From positions 1 to 35,764 of the forward strand of contig JAAEOP010000905.1 of NCBI GenBank assembly GCA_024223125.1: DNA of 35,764 nt, read 5' to 3'. The position numbers and the translations under genes were made by a program. Below, piece after piece: positions 23,597 through 31,213 of this stretch. The DNA is from Chloroflexota bacterium (lineage in GTDB: Bacteria > Chloroflexota > Anaerolineae > Promineifilales > Promineifilaceae). The notes beneath the pieces are model-generated. The model made no database searches. It was given only the letters and a program-made list of their open reading frames with translations, and had not been told where the DNA came from. The number at the start of each line of letters is the position of its first letter. Position 1 is the first letter of the stretch.

Positions 23597-23629
23597 GGCG
23601 TTACCAAAAATCTATGGCATACACTAACT

Positions 23630-24538
23630 ATGCAATCACCGAATAGTAACGAAAGCAGCAAATTTTCCCTGACTAATATTCCCATGAAATGGTTGGCAGC
23701 GGTTCTAGGCATTCTGGTAATATCTTGCCTGTTGTTGTCACTGATTAGCATTCTCATCGTCTTCATAACCCGTGCGGAGAGGGATGATGAAACAGCATCT
23801 CTGGCACCACCGCCGACCCGCCCCGCTACGGTCGTATCTACCGCAACTACAGCGCCAGTGGCGACGGTGACGTTAGCTCCGGCTAATACAGAAGGCCGCA
23901 TTACGGCCGTACGTCTGTCATCGGCGCCACTCATTGATGGCGACCTGGTTGACTGGGGCGCTATCCCACCCTTCACTGCTTCTCATATTGTTGCACAAAA
24001 AGAATCTTGGGACGGCTCAATGGATGTGGAATCAATCTGGCGTATCGGCTGGGATGACCAGAATCTGTACCTGGCTGTTGCTGTTACCGACGATGTTCAT
24101 GTACAAACTCGTGAGACCAAATTTGCTTATCTGGGTGACAGCCTGGAACTTCAATTCGATACCAATGTCCAGGTTGATTACGGTTCCGACGTCAACAGTG
24201 ATGATTATCAGTATGTTGTCTCTCCCGGTAACTTCGTTGACCGATCCCCTGGTAGCTTTCGTTTTCGTGGTGATGCTCAGGGGGTAATGACCGATTTTAT
24301 TGGCTCTATCGCGCGGATAGCTGCGCTCAAGACAGCCGAAGGTTACAATGTGGAAATGGCGATTCCCTGGTCAGATTTAGGCATTCAGCCAGCTTCAAAC
24401 CAGATATTGGGGGCGGCTTTTAGCCTGAATGACCTGGATACGCCGGGCACGGCCGTACAAGAACTGATGCTCTCTCATGTAGCTACCCGCCGCTGGTTGG
24501 ACCCCAGTAGTTGGGGATCGTTGGAACTGGAACCATGA
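23630..24538 (+). CDS. Membrane-anchored CBM9-like domain protein (302 aa)
   Basis: A short cytoplasmic tail is followed by a membrane helix (about 20-48) and a Thr/Pro-rich stalk (55-90). A domain from about 98 to the end begins APLIDGDLVDWGAIPPF and has DDQNLYLAVAVTDDVHVQ, GDSLELQFDTN and GYNVEMAIPWSDLGI. This is the pattern of family 9 carbohydrate-binding-like (CBM9, DOMON-related) domains, which bind sugar chain ends or other small ligands outside the cell. The anchor and stalk resemble those of the divergent kinases, suggesting a shared cell-surface function. It is followed with 4-11 bp spacing by the MscS gene. Confidence 0.8.
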   Translation: MQSPNSNESSKFSLTNIPMKWLAAVLGILVISCLLLSLISILIVFITRAERDDETASLAPPPTRPATVVSTATTAPVATVTLAPANTEGRITAVRLSSAPLIDGDLVDWGAIPPFTASHIVAQKESWDGSMDVESIWRIGWDDQNLYLAVAVTDDVHVQTRETKFAYLGDSLELQFDTNVQVDYGSDVNSDDYQYVVSPGNFVDRSPGSFRFRGDAQGVMTDFIGSIARIAALKTAEGYNVEMAIPWSDLGIQPASNQILGAAFSLNDLDTPGTAVQELMLSHVATRRWLDPSSWGSLELEP

Positions 24539-24549
24539 GGAAACCCACT

Positions 24550-25500
24550 ATGACAAAACAACGCCTATTGCTGCTTATCGGTGTGACGACCGTGGCTTTA
24601 TTGCTTGTCGGCTGCTCGACGACAACCCAGACTGCTGCCGAACCACTTGATCTGTCCTCACCTGAGGCTGTATCCACAGCCTTGCGTGGCGTGCTGGCCG
24701 GTTTTTTGCTCTTCTTTCCCAGAGTGCTGGCAGCCATGGTGTTGTTTGTCATCACGCTTTATCTGGCAGCGTGGATCAGCAAGCTAATTAGACGTATCCT
24801 AGAGAAGCGGCGTACCGATCCCGGCATCACCTTGTTGGTGTATCATGTAACTCGTTGGTCCATCGTCATTTTTGGTACCATTTCCGCTTTGCGCCAGGTT
24901 AATTTTGAGGTGACTGCTTTTTTGGCCGGGTTAGGTATTCTTGGCTTTACGATTGGGTTTGCTTTACAAGATATTAGTCAGAACGTGATCGCCGGCTTTT
25001 TATTGCTCATCCAAAAACCTTTCGAACTCGGTGATATGATTCAGATCGACGATTATACAGGCAAGGTACTCTCGGTTGATTTACGCTCGACAGAGTTGCG
25101 GACGCTCGACAGCCACAATGTACTTATTCCTAACGCCTACGTATTTACCAAACCGATCATCAATTTCAGCCGCCAGGCAAAATGGCGCATTAGCCTCCCC
25201 ATCGGCGTAGCCTTCAATAGCAACCTGGAACAGGTACAGCGGGTAACATTGCAAACAATACAAGTTTTACCAGACGTGTTGGATGACCCGGCCCCCATGC
25301 TGCACTTCCACACATTCAACGATTTTTCGATTGATTTTACGCTCTTTTATTGGATTGACGGCCGTGTAACCAACCCCTTCACAGCTACCCACCCGGCTAT
25401 CATCGCAATTCAGAAAGCTTTTGCTCGGGACGGTATCGAGATTCCCTATCCGATACAAACAGAAATTCAAATAGAAGGCAACCATCGCGCACAACCATAA
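24550..25500 (+). CDS. MscS-type mechanosensitive channel with lipoprotein-like signal (316 aa)
   Basis: The start is taken at ATG 24550 because GAGGAAA lies 6-7 nt upstream. An earlier in-frame ATG at 24535 overlaps the previous stop. The N-terminus ends in LLLVGC, a lipobox with Cys22, so the mature protein may be lipidated. Two more helices follow, then the pore helix region AFLAGLGILGFTIGFALQDI and the beta domain signature PFELGDMIQIDDYTGKV with RTLDSHNVLIPNAYVFTKPIINFS, both typical of MscS. MscS channels release solutes on hypo-osmotic shock. A lipobox in an MscS protein is unusual but has been seen in annotation. Convergent with the 796-aa gene. Confidence 0.9.
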   Translation: MTKQRLLLLIGVTTVALLLVGCSTTTQTAAEPLDLSSPEAVSTALRGVLAGFLLFFPRVLAAMVLFVITLYLAAWISKLIRRILEKRRTDPGITLLVYHVTRWSIVIFGTISALRQVNFEVTAFLAGLGILGFTIGFALQDISQNVIAGFLLLIQKPFELGDMIQIDDYTGKVLSVDLRSTELRTLDSHNVLIPNAYVFTKPIINFSRQAKWRISLPIGVAFNSNLEQVQRVTLQTIQVLPDVLDDPAPMLHFHTFNDFSIDFTLFYWIDGRVTNPFTATHPAIIAIQKAFARDGIEIPYPIQTEIQIEGNHRAQP

Positions 25501-25526
25501 GGAGATGGATGAAACTGATTTTCTCG

Positions 25527-27917
25527 TTACATCTCTTGGCTGGCTGCAGCAATGCGACGCAACTCACGAATGTAATTATTTAACCCTTCAGCATAGGTGT
25601 CCAGGTAATGCTGTGCCAGACGAGTTGCCAATGCTTTGTGGCCAATCTCTATCATCGCTGCCACATGTGGCCGGAAATCACGCAACGTTATGTACATTAT
25701 CCCTTGAGTATCGGTCAGCACCCCCCAGGCGAGGCTTTTCTTTTCGTTGTCATCTTTGGCCGTGCTGAAACGGGTAAGGCTGCTGCCAGAAGATACCCGC
25801 CCTACATTTGAGAACACTTCACGCCCTTTAATGAGGTCATTCAACAAATCGAACCGATTGGGCACGGTATCCAGCAAGCGCTGTACCAGGACTGGCATGT
25901 TCGCCAACAGTTTGATGGAGCCGGAACTGGCGCTCTCACCGCGGCCACCGATTTCCTTAACCCGATTAAGTACTTGCCCAAACCCGACTAACGTCGCCAG
26001 GTAGGTGCGCTGGTGCTGGTCGAACTCGGTGAAAGGAATCTCTCCTTGTTTGTAGGCAACGAGAGCATCCAGAGTACGGCCGTGTAATGCTAACAAATCC
26101 AACTCCCGCAGAGGGGCCTCAAACACCAGCGGGTATAACCGCTCACGAGGGCCGGTGCGGGAAACGTCAATCGGAATGAGAATAGCCGGGTTTATTTCTT
26201 GTCCGGTGATGAGCGCTGCCTGCACCTGGGCAGCAGCCTGCCGATGGCGTGGTGTTTTGTCCAGAGCCGCTATCTCGGCTGCCAGGGTGGGGTCTAACTG
26301 GTAAATGACCGCGTGGATGGCACGATAAAGGATAAGCAGATCGTTTACAGTGAGATTGAGCCAATCGCTACGCTGTTTAAACAGATTCCGGGTCGTGAGC
26401 AGCATTTGCAGATTGACCTTGTCGTTTTCAACACTGACTTCTGGTGTGACTCGCGGCGACTGTTCGATAAACCTTTGCTCTGTCGATTCCAGGGGAAACG
26501 TCAAAGGTTTGATAACAGCCCCGGTTGCCTTTGGCGATGGTAATCCCTTCAAGTATACAGCCCAAGCCATCGCTTCACGGGTAAAGATTTCAGCTAACGT
26601 CGCTCCCCAAGCCCCATCAAAAAAGATGTGCGACTGGTCAAAAACAACTGTCTCACCAGTGTCAAATAGCGTTAAGGGATGATCGCCTATGCCGCGCTCT
26701 CCCTGGCGGATGTCACTGAGCGGCAGGTGTGCTGGTCGTTGGTCAGCATTGAAGATGATGGGCGAATGTTGTAAACGCTCTAGGTTGTCAGCCAGCGTTT
26801 TGTTCAAGTCACGGCGTAGGTTGAACAGGACTGACCGTCTGATGGTAGCCAGGGTAGAAAGATTTACGGCCGTTGTCCCCGTGGGCAAGGCGTGAATCGC
26901 TGCCACTTGTTCTCGTACGGCCGTCACGAATGTAGGTTGCTTACCGTCAGGATCGCTGGCCGAAATCAGATAATACCGCCCTTGGAAAACGAGACCAACA
27001 TGTAGCTGTTCCCAGGTCAGTGATGATCGGATTTCACTATAACTATCTGGCTTCAGAAAAGACCATATGGAAAGCTGCTGTTGATAATCTTTGAGTGCCT
27101 GACGCAGCGCCTGCAAGCGCTGCGTCCAGGTCTGATAAGCCTCAGCGCTCAAGTTGTGGGTGGCTTCGGACAGGAATTGATCGAATTTGTGGCGGCGGTA
27201 GGTGGCGTAGTTGTGCTTGGGCTCAGCGTCCTGGCCTCGGCCGTACGGCCGTTGTTTCTCCCACTCCTTATAAAGGCCGGTATAATGATCAGCATCCGGC
27301 TGATCAGCAGCTATCTCTGACAACAAAGAAAGATATATTCTTTCCCGCCACTCGTTCGCTAGAAGGTCCGGGTATTGATGCAAAATGTGAACGGCGGCCA
27401 TCAACCAGGCGGTGATACGGTCTACAGGGTGTAGTTCGATCTGGTACTGAGCCAACATATCATCGAAACCGCGCGTTTCGTTGGCGTGGCGGGCAGTATC
27501 CTCTCGCAAGGCATATTCCACGTAAAACTGCCATAATCCGTTCGGGAAAGCAGTCTCTGGGTCTTTGCCAGCCAGTTTGAGCAGGTTTTGATACCCCCAG
27601 ATAATGGCTGCCGGACCGGCAAAAAACGCACCGTAAACCGCTTTGTCCAGAGCCGCCTCTACCCCCTTAAAGAGCAGGTTCACATCACGGTTCACGTTGG
27701 CTGCTGGTGGTCGACGACCAGGCAGCCGGGCCAGACCGTTCAATATAACGCCGGGGATATTGCCAGCTGGCACAATCCGGGAAATGATGTCTACGGCCAC
27801 ATCAATTTCAGGCAATGAAAGCGATGACACCTCCGTCACTAACATGGAATGGGCAATGGAACGTAGATTGTCGGCCGTTTTGATGGAAGCTTGGGTATAT
27901 TGTTGTGGAATGTTCAT
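25527..27917 (-). CDS. Large protein of unknown family (796 aa)
   Basis: One uninterrupted frame with the genome signature octamer inside, so it is a resident, coding gene. There is no signal peptide. A short hydrophobic stretch AVYGAFFAGPAAIIWGYQNLL occurs at about 94-114. A notable motif follows: FPNGLWQFYVEYALREDTARHANETRGFDDM, with conserved-looking Arg, Glu, His and Asn. From about 300 the protein alternates beta-rich (GLVFQGRYYLISASD, LTLFDTGETVVFDQSHIFFDGAWG) and helical parts. A C-terminal segment SLAWGVLTDTQGIMYITLRDFRPHVAAMIEIGHKALATRLAQ follows. The ALREDTARHxNET motif recalls DUF2515-like proteins, but I am not sure of it. Function unknown. Confidence 0.75.
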   Translation of the reverse strand: MNIPQQYTQASIKTADNLRSIAHSMLVTEVSSLSLPEIDVAVDIISRIVPAGNIPGVILNGLARLPGRRPPAANVNRDVNLLFKGVEAALDKAVYGAFFAGPAAIIWGYQNLLKLAGKDPETAFPNGLWQFYVEYALREDTARHANETRGFDDMLAQYQIELHPVDRITAWLMAAVHILHQYPDLLANEWRERIYLSLLSEIAADQPDADHYTGLYKEWEKQRPYGRGQDAEPKHNYATYRRHKFDQFLSEATHNLSAEAYQTWTQRLQALRQALKDYQQQLSIWSFLKPDSYSEIRSSLTWEQLHVGLVFQGRYYLISASDPDGKQPTFVTAVREQVAAIHALPTGTTAVNLSTLATIRRSVLFNLRRDLNKTLADNLERLQHSPIIFNADQRPAHLPLSDIRQGERGIGDHPLTLFDTGETVVFDQSHIFFDGAWGATLAEIFTREAMAWAVYLKGLPSPKATGAVIKPLTFPLESTEQRFIEQSPRVTPEVSVENDKVNLQMLLTTRNLFKQRSDWLNLTVNDLLILYRAIHAVIYQLDPTLAAEIAALDKTPRHRQAAAQVQAALITGQEINPAILIPIDVSRTGPRERLYPLVFEAPLRELDLLALHGRTLDALVAYKQGEIPFTEFDQHQRTYLATLVGFGQVLNRVKEIGGRGESASSGSIKLLANMPVLVQRLLDTVPNRFDLLNDLIKGREVFSNVGRVSSGSSLTRFSTAKDDNEKKSLAWGVLTDTQGIMYITLRDFRPHVAAMIEIGHKALATRLAQHYLDTYAEGLNNYIRELRRIAAASQEM

Positions 27918-28162
27918 AATTGGGCCTTCTTATTAAAAAAATAGGTGGTACTCTGCGAAGTGATGGATAATTCACATCTTCTCGATTTGGGTCAATTTCA
28001 ATGAAGTAATACAACAGATTCGGTAGAATTCTGGCTTTCGATTCTCAATCTTACCGGATCAGCTTATGAAGTTCAATCCAACTTTCCTTGAAATCTAGGG
28101 CAATCGCATCTATTATCTAAATAAAAGTGTGGTAATCAAGGGCATAAAAAAGGAAGTTGTCC
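27918..28162. other. Intergenic region, no gene seen
   Basis: 245 bp between the 796-aa gene (minus) and the truncated ISAs1 transposase (plus). A possible minus-strand promoter (TTGACC, 17 bp, AATTAT) faces the 796-aa gene. The part next to the transposase should contain the IS left end, but I could not identify its terminal repeat with the right end missing. Confidence 0.4.
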
Positions 28163-28576
28163 ATGCAAACCACCAAAGTAGCGACAATAAGTGACCATTT
28201 TTCATGCGTAAAAGACCCCCGAATGGAACGAACGAAAGACCATCCGCTCATCAATATCATCATCGCTATCTGCGCGGTGATCTGTGGGGCTGATACATGG
28301 GTAGATATTGAGAATTTTAGTAAAGTCAAGCAAGATTGGCTAGGGGAGTTTCTTGATTTGACCAATGGCATTCCCTCCCATGATACATTTGGACGAGTGT
28401 TCGGACTGCTGGACCCAGAGCAATTTCAACGTGGGTTTATGAGTTGGATACGAGTCGTTAGTGACATTACAGGCGGGGAGATTGTGGCCATAGATGGCAA
28501 ACAACTACGCCAGTCACACAACGGTCGCTTGGGCAAAGCAGCGATTTACATGATCAGTGCCTGGGCAGTGAGTAAC
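28163..28576 (+). pseudogene. ISAs1-family transposase, truncated
   Basis: From ATG 28163, behind an AAGGAAG site, the protein reads ISDHFSCVKDPRMERTKDHP then LINIIIAICAVICGADTWVDI, IPSHDTFGRVFGLLDPEQF and GEIVAIDGKQLRQSHN. This is the N-terminal H-repeat-associated domain and the first catalytic Asp region (AIDGK) of ISAs1-family DDE transposases. Recognisable sequence ends at SAWAVSN (28576), less than half the usual length. The frame then runs on to 28747 in unrelated sequence, overlapping the end of the EamA gene. It is therefore a dead fragment left by a deletion or insertion. Confidence 0.8.
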
Positions 28577-28733
28577 CTTTTTGCATATTACGGCCATCGT
28601 GTGTCACCAGCATCCGAAGTATGTATTTCGCTTTGTGGATCCCGGTTGCTGTATACAACAGGGATGCTTCTGAACATTTCTAGAGTACAAATAAGTGAAG
28701 ATGACCTGCACTGCCCCCAGCATCTCATTTTAC

Positions 28734-29711
28734 TCAATCACCAGTAGCCACTGATTCCCATGGCACATTGGTTTCTAAAGATGGTAATTCGTCCTGGAAT
28801 GTTTTCTTTGCTGGTCTTCGCGTTGTGATGAGAATCACAGCCACAATAATAACTACAACTGGTATGAGCATCTGCGGGGTTATGGGTTCGCTTAAGATCA
28901 ACCAACCCAAGAAAATAGCGATGATTGGATTCACATAAGTGTAAGTGGCTACTTTGGCTGCCTGAACGTTTTTCAGCAGCCAGATATAGGCTGTCAAGGC
29001 CACGACTGAACCGAAAATTGTGAGATACAGCATTGAGACCAATGAGAGAGTTGAGATCCCTACCAGATTTAGCTGACTCGTTTCACCTGTAATGAAGCCA
29101 GCCAATATGAGTACAACCCCACCAGCCAACATTTCTATGGCTGTAGCCATGAAAAGATTCTCTGGCAGATTTGCCTGACGGGAATGAAGAGAACCTAAAC
29201 TCCACAATATAGGCGCCAATAACAAGATAAGTATCGCGGACAAACTAATGGTGTTCGTTTCTAAAATCTGTCCTGGTCCAATAAGTAGGCCAATGCCCAG
29301 AAAGCCGAGAGACAAACCAATCGCCATCTTTTTGCTTGGGCTTATCCCCCGATAAAGCAACCAATCAAATAATACCATCCAGAGAGGCACTGTGGCGACA
29401 ACGAGGGCAGCTATACTGGAAGGCACTTCTTGTTCCGACCAGGTAACCAATCCATTGCCACCAACCAGCAAAAGAGTGCCAATGATGGCGGCAGATCGCC
29501 ACTGCAACAAATTGGGCATCGGGACTCCACGAGCGCGAAGAAAGACAAAGGTGATGATTCCGGCCAACAAGAAGCGTGTTCCGGCCATGAAAAAGGGGGG
29601 AATAGTTTCTATGGCCAGCCGAATGACTAAATAGGTTGTTCCCCAAATGATATAAATGGCAGCAAAGGCGAGGACAATTTTGATGACATTATTTCTATTT
29701 TCACCATTCAT
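28734..29711 (-). CDS. EamA/DMT-superfamily exporter (325 aa)
   Basis: Ten hydrophobic helices in two EamA repeats. Repeat 1 contains IIWGTTYLVIRLAIETIPPFFMAGTRFLLAG and ends with a helix before ISPSKKMAIGLSLGFLGIGLLIGP. Repeat 2 contains VVALTAYIWLLKNVQAAKVATYTYVNPIIAIFLGWLILSEPI. The C-terminal tail is short and polar. It is similar to YedA/RhaT-like metabolite or drug exporters of the inner membrane; the substrate is unknown. The ATG follows AAAGGAAA. DNA around it is visibly A/T-richer than in the rest of the window and lacks ACGGCCGT, suggesting transfer together with its neighbours. Confidence 0.9.
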   Translation of the reverse strand: MNGENRNNVIKIVLAFAAIYIIWGTTYLVIRLAIETIPPFFMAGTRFLLAGIITFVFLRARGVPMPNLLQWRSAAIIGTLLLVGGNGLVTWSEQEVPSSIAALVVATVPLWMVLFDWLLYRGISPSKKMAIGLSLGFLGIGLLIGPGQILETNTISLSAILILLLAPILWSLGSLHSRQANLPENLFMATAIEMLAGGVVLILAGFITGETSQLNLVGISTLSLVSMLYLTIFGSVVALTAYIWLLKNVQAAKVATYTYVNPIIAIFLGWLILSEPITPQMLIPVVVIIVAVILITTRRPAKKTFQDELPSLETNVPWESVATGD

Positions 29712-29736
29712 TTTCTTTTTCCTTTATGACACTTTT

Positions 29737-29757
29737 GTTGATTCTAAATGAATCAAC
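29737..29757. terminator. Perfect 8-bp hairpin between the small gene and the EamA gene
   Basis: GTTGATTC (29737-29744) and GAATCAAC (29750-29757) form a perfect stem around a 5-nt loop, overlapping the stop codon of the minus-strand small gene and 26 bp upstream of the EamA start. There is no U-tract on the minus strand, so it is more likely an attenuator or mRNA stability element than a classical terminator. Confidence 0.4.
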
Positions 29758-29995
29758 GACCTGGAGATCCTTCGAGGATGGGCTGTTGCAGGGCAAGGTG
29801 GGTCTCAGGTTCATAATGCTCTTTCAACTTTCGGCCGATAAGGATCAAGATTGCACCACTATTTATCAAAAAGCGGACACGAATTCCTGGTTTTTCAGCT
29901 CTAATTTCAGCTAGAAGTCTGGCTATTCGAGCTTGTTCAATTAGTTCATTCTCTCGATGTTTGGAAAAATGTAAATGGTAAAGGTAAGGTAACAT
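29753..29995 (-). CDS. Small membrane-associated protein (80 aa)
   Basis: The start is taken at ATG 29995, since GGAGG lies 6 nt upstream. Longer versions from upstream starts lack such a site. It has a polar helical N-terminus (HFSKHRENELIEQARIARLLAEIRAEKPG), one hydrophobic span (FLINSGAILILIGRKL) and a polar tail. No family recognised. It lies between the EamA gene, same strand, and the divergent ABATE/CGNR regulator, and may belong to the same transferred unit. Confidence 0.55.
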   Translation of the reverse strand: MLPYLYHLHFSKHRENELIEQARIARLLAEIRAEKPGIRVRFLINSGAILILIGRKLKEHYEPETHLALQQPILEGSPGR

Positions 29996-30062
29996 TTCAT
30001 CCTCCGTCAGCATAATTAATGTCACTGAATATGTGTGGCAACTCAGCACCTAAAGGCTGACG

Positions 30063-30091
30063 TTGACACGATAATTATAACCTACTATACT
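30063..30091 (+). promoter_or_regulatory. Sigma70-type promoter of the ABATE/CGNR gene
   Basis: Consensus -35 TTGACA (30063-30068) and near-consensus -10 TATACT (30086-30091) with exactly 17 bp between. The leader to the start at 30181 is about 80 nt. The spacer contains one copy of a repeated TATAACC element. Confidence 0.8.
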
Positions 30092-30155
30092 TGTTAAGAG
30101 GGTTATATTATATCATTATTATTGTAACCTGTCAAAGGCTATATGAGGGTTATAA
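30076..30155. promoter_or_regulatory. Operator-like repeats TATAACC / GGGTTATA
   Basis: TATAACC at 30076-30082, between -35 and -10, is mirrored by GGGTTATA at 30100-30107. A second direct GGGTTATA is at 30147-30154, and a TAACC half-site is at 30125-30129. Their position over the promoter and in the leader of a regulator gene suggests autoregulation. The binding protein is not known. Confidence 0.5.
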
Positions 30156-30180
30156 CGTAATTCGAAGAGGTGTTTTAATC

Positions 30181-30828
30181 ATGTTTGACTTAGAATCAGG
30201 GGCACTCTGTCTTGACTTTGCCAATACAGTGGACTGGCATAACAGCGACCATCCAGATGATGCGTTGAAAGACTACTCTGTCCTAATTGAGTGGGGGCGA
30301 GCTGCTGGTATTTTGGCTTCTGATCAGGCAGAAAAACTAGGACAGGTAGCAAAGAACCAATCGAAAGAGGCAATCGTAGCCTATGAAAGCGCCATGCAAT
30401 TAAGAGAATCTGTTTATCGCATCTTCGCGAACTATTCGGAGCAGGAAAGTGTTGATTTGAATGATCTTGGCATTCTGAACAGAGCCCTGAGCAAGTCGTT
30501 GTCTCACTTGCATATCAATCTATCGGACAGAGGATTCGACTGGGAGTTTACAGAGAGTCCCAATGGACTTGACCAGATTGTTTGGCCTGTAGCTCGTTCT
30601 GCAGGCGAATTGTTGGTTTCGGATAGGCTGAATCGGGTACGGCAATGTGCAGATGATCGTGGCTGTGGTTATCTGTTTATCGACACGAGCCGAAATCGGA
30701 GCCGACTTTGGTGCTCGATGGAATCGTGTGGGAACCGTGCTAAAGCACGCCGTCATTATCTACGAAAACAAAAGAAGAAAACAGCATACAAACCAGACGC
30801 TTCTAAAACGCTTCCAGGTGGGAATTAG
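30181..30828 (+). CDS. ABATE-domain / CGNR zinc-finger regulator (215 aa)
   Basis: The start is taken at ATG 30181, behind AAGAGGTG at good spacing. The longer frame from 30091 has no such site. The N-terminal ABATE-type domain begins FDLESGALCLDFANTVDWHN. The C-terminal zinc finger has C156, C162, C178 and C183 in RQCADDRGCGYLFIDTSRNR and WCSMESCGNRAKARRHY, the CGNR signature. Such proteins are putative stress-response transcription regulators, often next to transporters they control. Here the EamA exporter and the small membrane protein are divergent. The basic tail (KQKKK) would aid DNA binding. Confidence 0.88.
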   Translation: MFDLESGALCLDFANTVDWHNSDHPDDALKDYSVLIEWGRAAGILASDQAEKLGQVAKNQSKEAIVAYESAMQLRESVYRIFANYSEQESVDLNDLGILNRALSKSLSHLHINLSDRGFDWEFTESPNGLDQIVWPVARSAGELLVSDRLNRVRQCADDRGCGYLFIDTSRNRSRLWCSMESCGNRAKARRHYLRKQKKKTAYKPDASKTLPGGN

Positions 30829-30841
30829 GGCATAATTCAGG

Positions 30842-30904
30842 CAACTATTTAGGTGCGACGCACTTATAAATTTGCGTTACACCTCTGGTAGCTGTATATG
30901 TTTG
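30842..30904. mobile_element. Degenerate short copy of the MITE (second subfamily)
   Basis: CAACTATTTAGGTGCGACGCACTT corresponds to a terminus plus inner arm (intact palindrome GTGCGACGCAC). It is followed after a short centre by TTGCGTTACACCTCTGGTAG, a damaged second arm. The central segment is mostly deleted and the far terminus is eroded. It matches copy 4 better than copies 1-3. No target duplication is recognisable. It abuts and truncates the BTAD remnant. Confidence 0.6.
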
Positions 30905-31108
30905 CACGGCAAGCCCCTCACCCGCTCTCGCAGCCAAAAAGAAATAGCCCTGTTGGCATATTTGGCACATACCGGGCAAACACACAACCGTGAAGCGGTG
31001 GCTGATTTGCTGTGGGAAGCGCGTTCTACCAGGCGATCGCTTTCTAATTTGTGCGCCGTTTTAGCCAGGCTGCGAAAACAGGTGGGGGATCATCTAATCA
31101 TTAACTGA
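30889..31108 (+). pseudogene. BTAD/SARP-type winged-helix remnant
   Basis: It reads CLHGKPLTRSRSQKEIALLA, YLAHTGQTHNREAVADLLWE and LSNLCAVLARLRKQVGDHLI before a stop. This is the winged-helix part that opens SARP-like and large ATP-binding transcription activators (family pattern: LLAYLA, G-x-x-x-x-R-x-x-L-A-x-L-L-W, N-L-x-x-x-L-x-x-L-R). The first strand is lost into the degenerate MITE and everything after the domain is absent. Confidence 0.6.
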
Positions 31109-31213
31109 AAGAGTCACGGCCGTAACCCCCATATAATCTATCTCCAACCGCCACTCTTTATCCGGGGTGATTGCCTTGAAGTGGGGCGCTTTCCCTTCCT
31201 CTACCTGAAAACG

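Noticed and set aside
29737..29757. Classical rho-independent terminator for the small minus-strand gene
   Set aside because: The stem is perfect but is followed by no T-run on the minus strand, so it was kept only as a hairpin of uncertain role.
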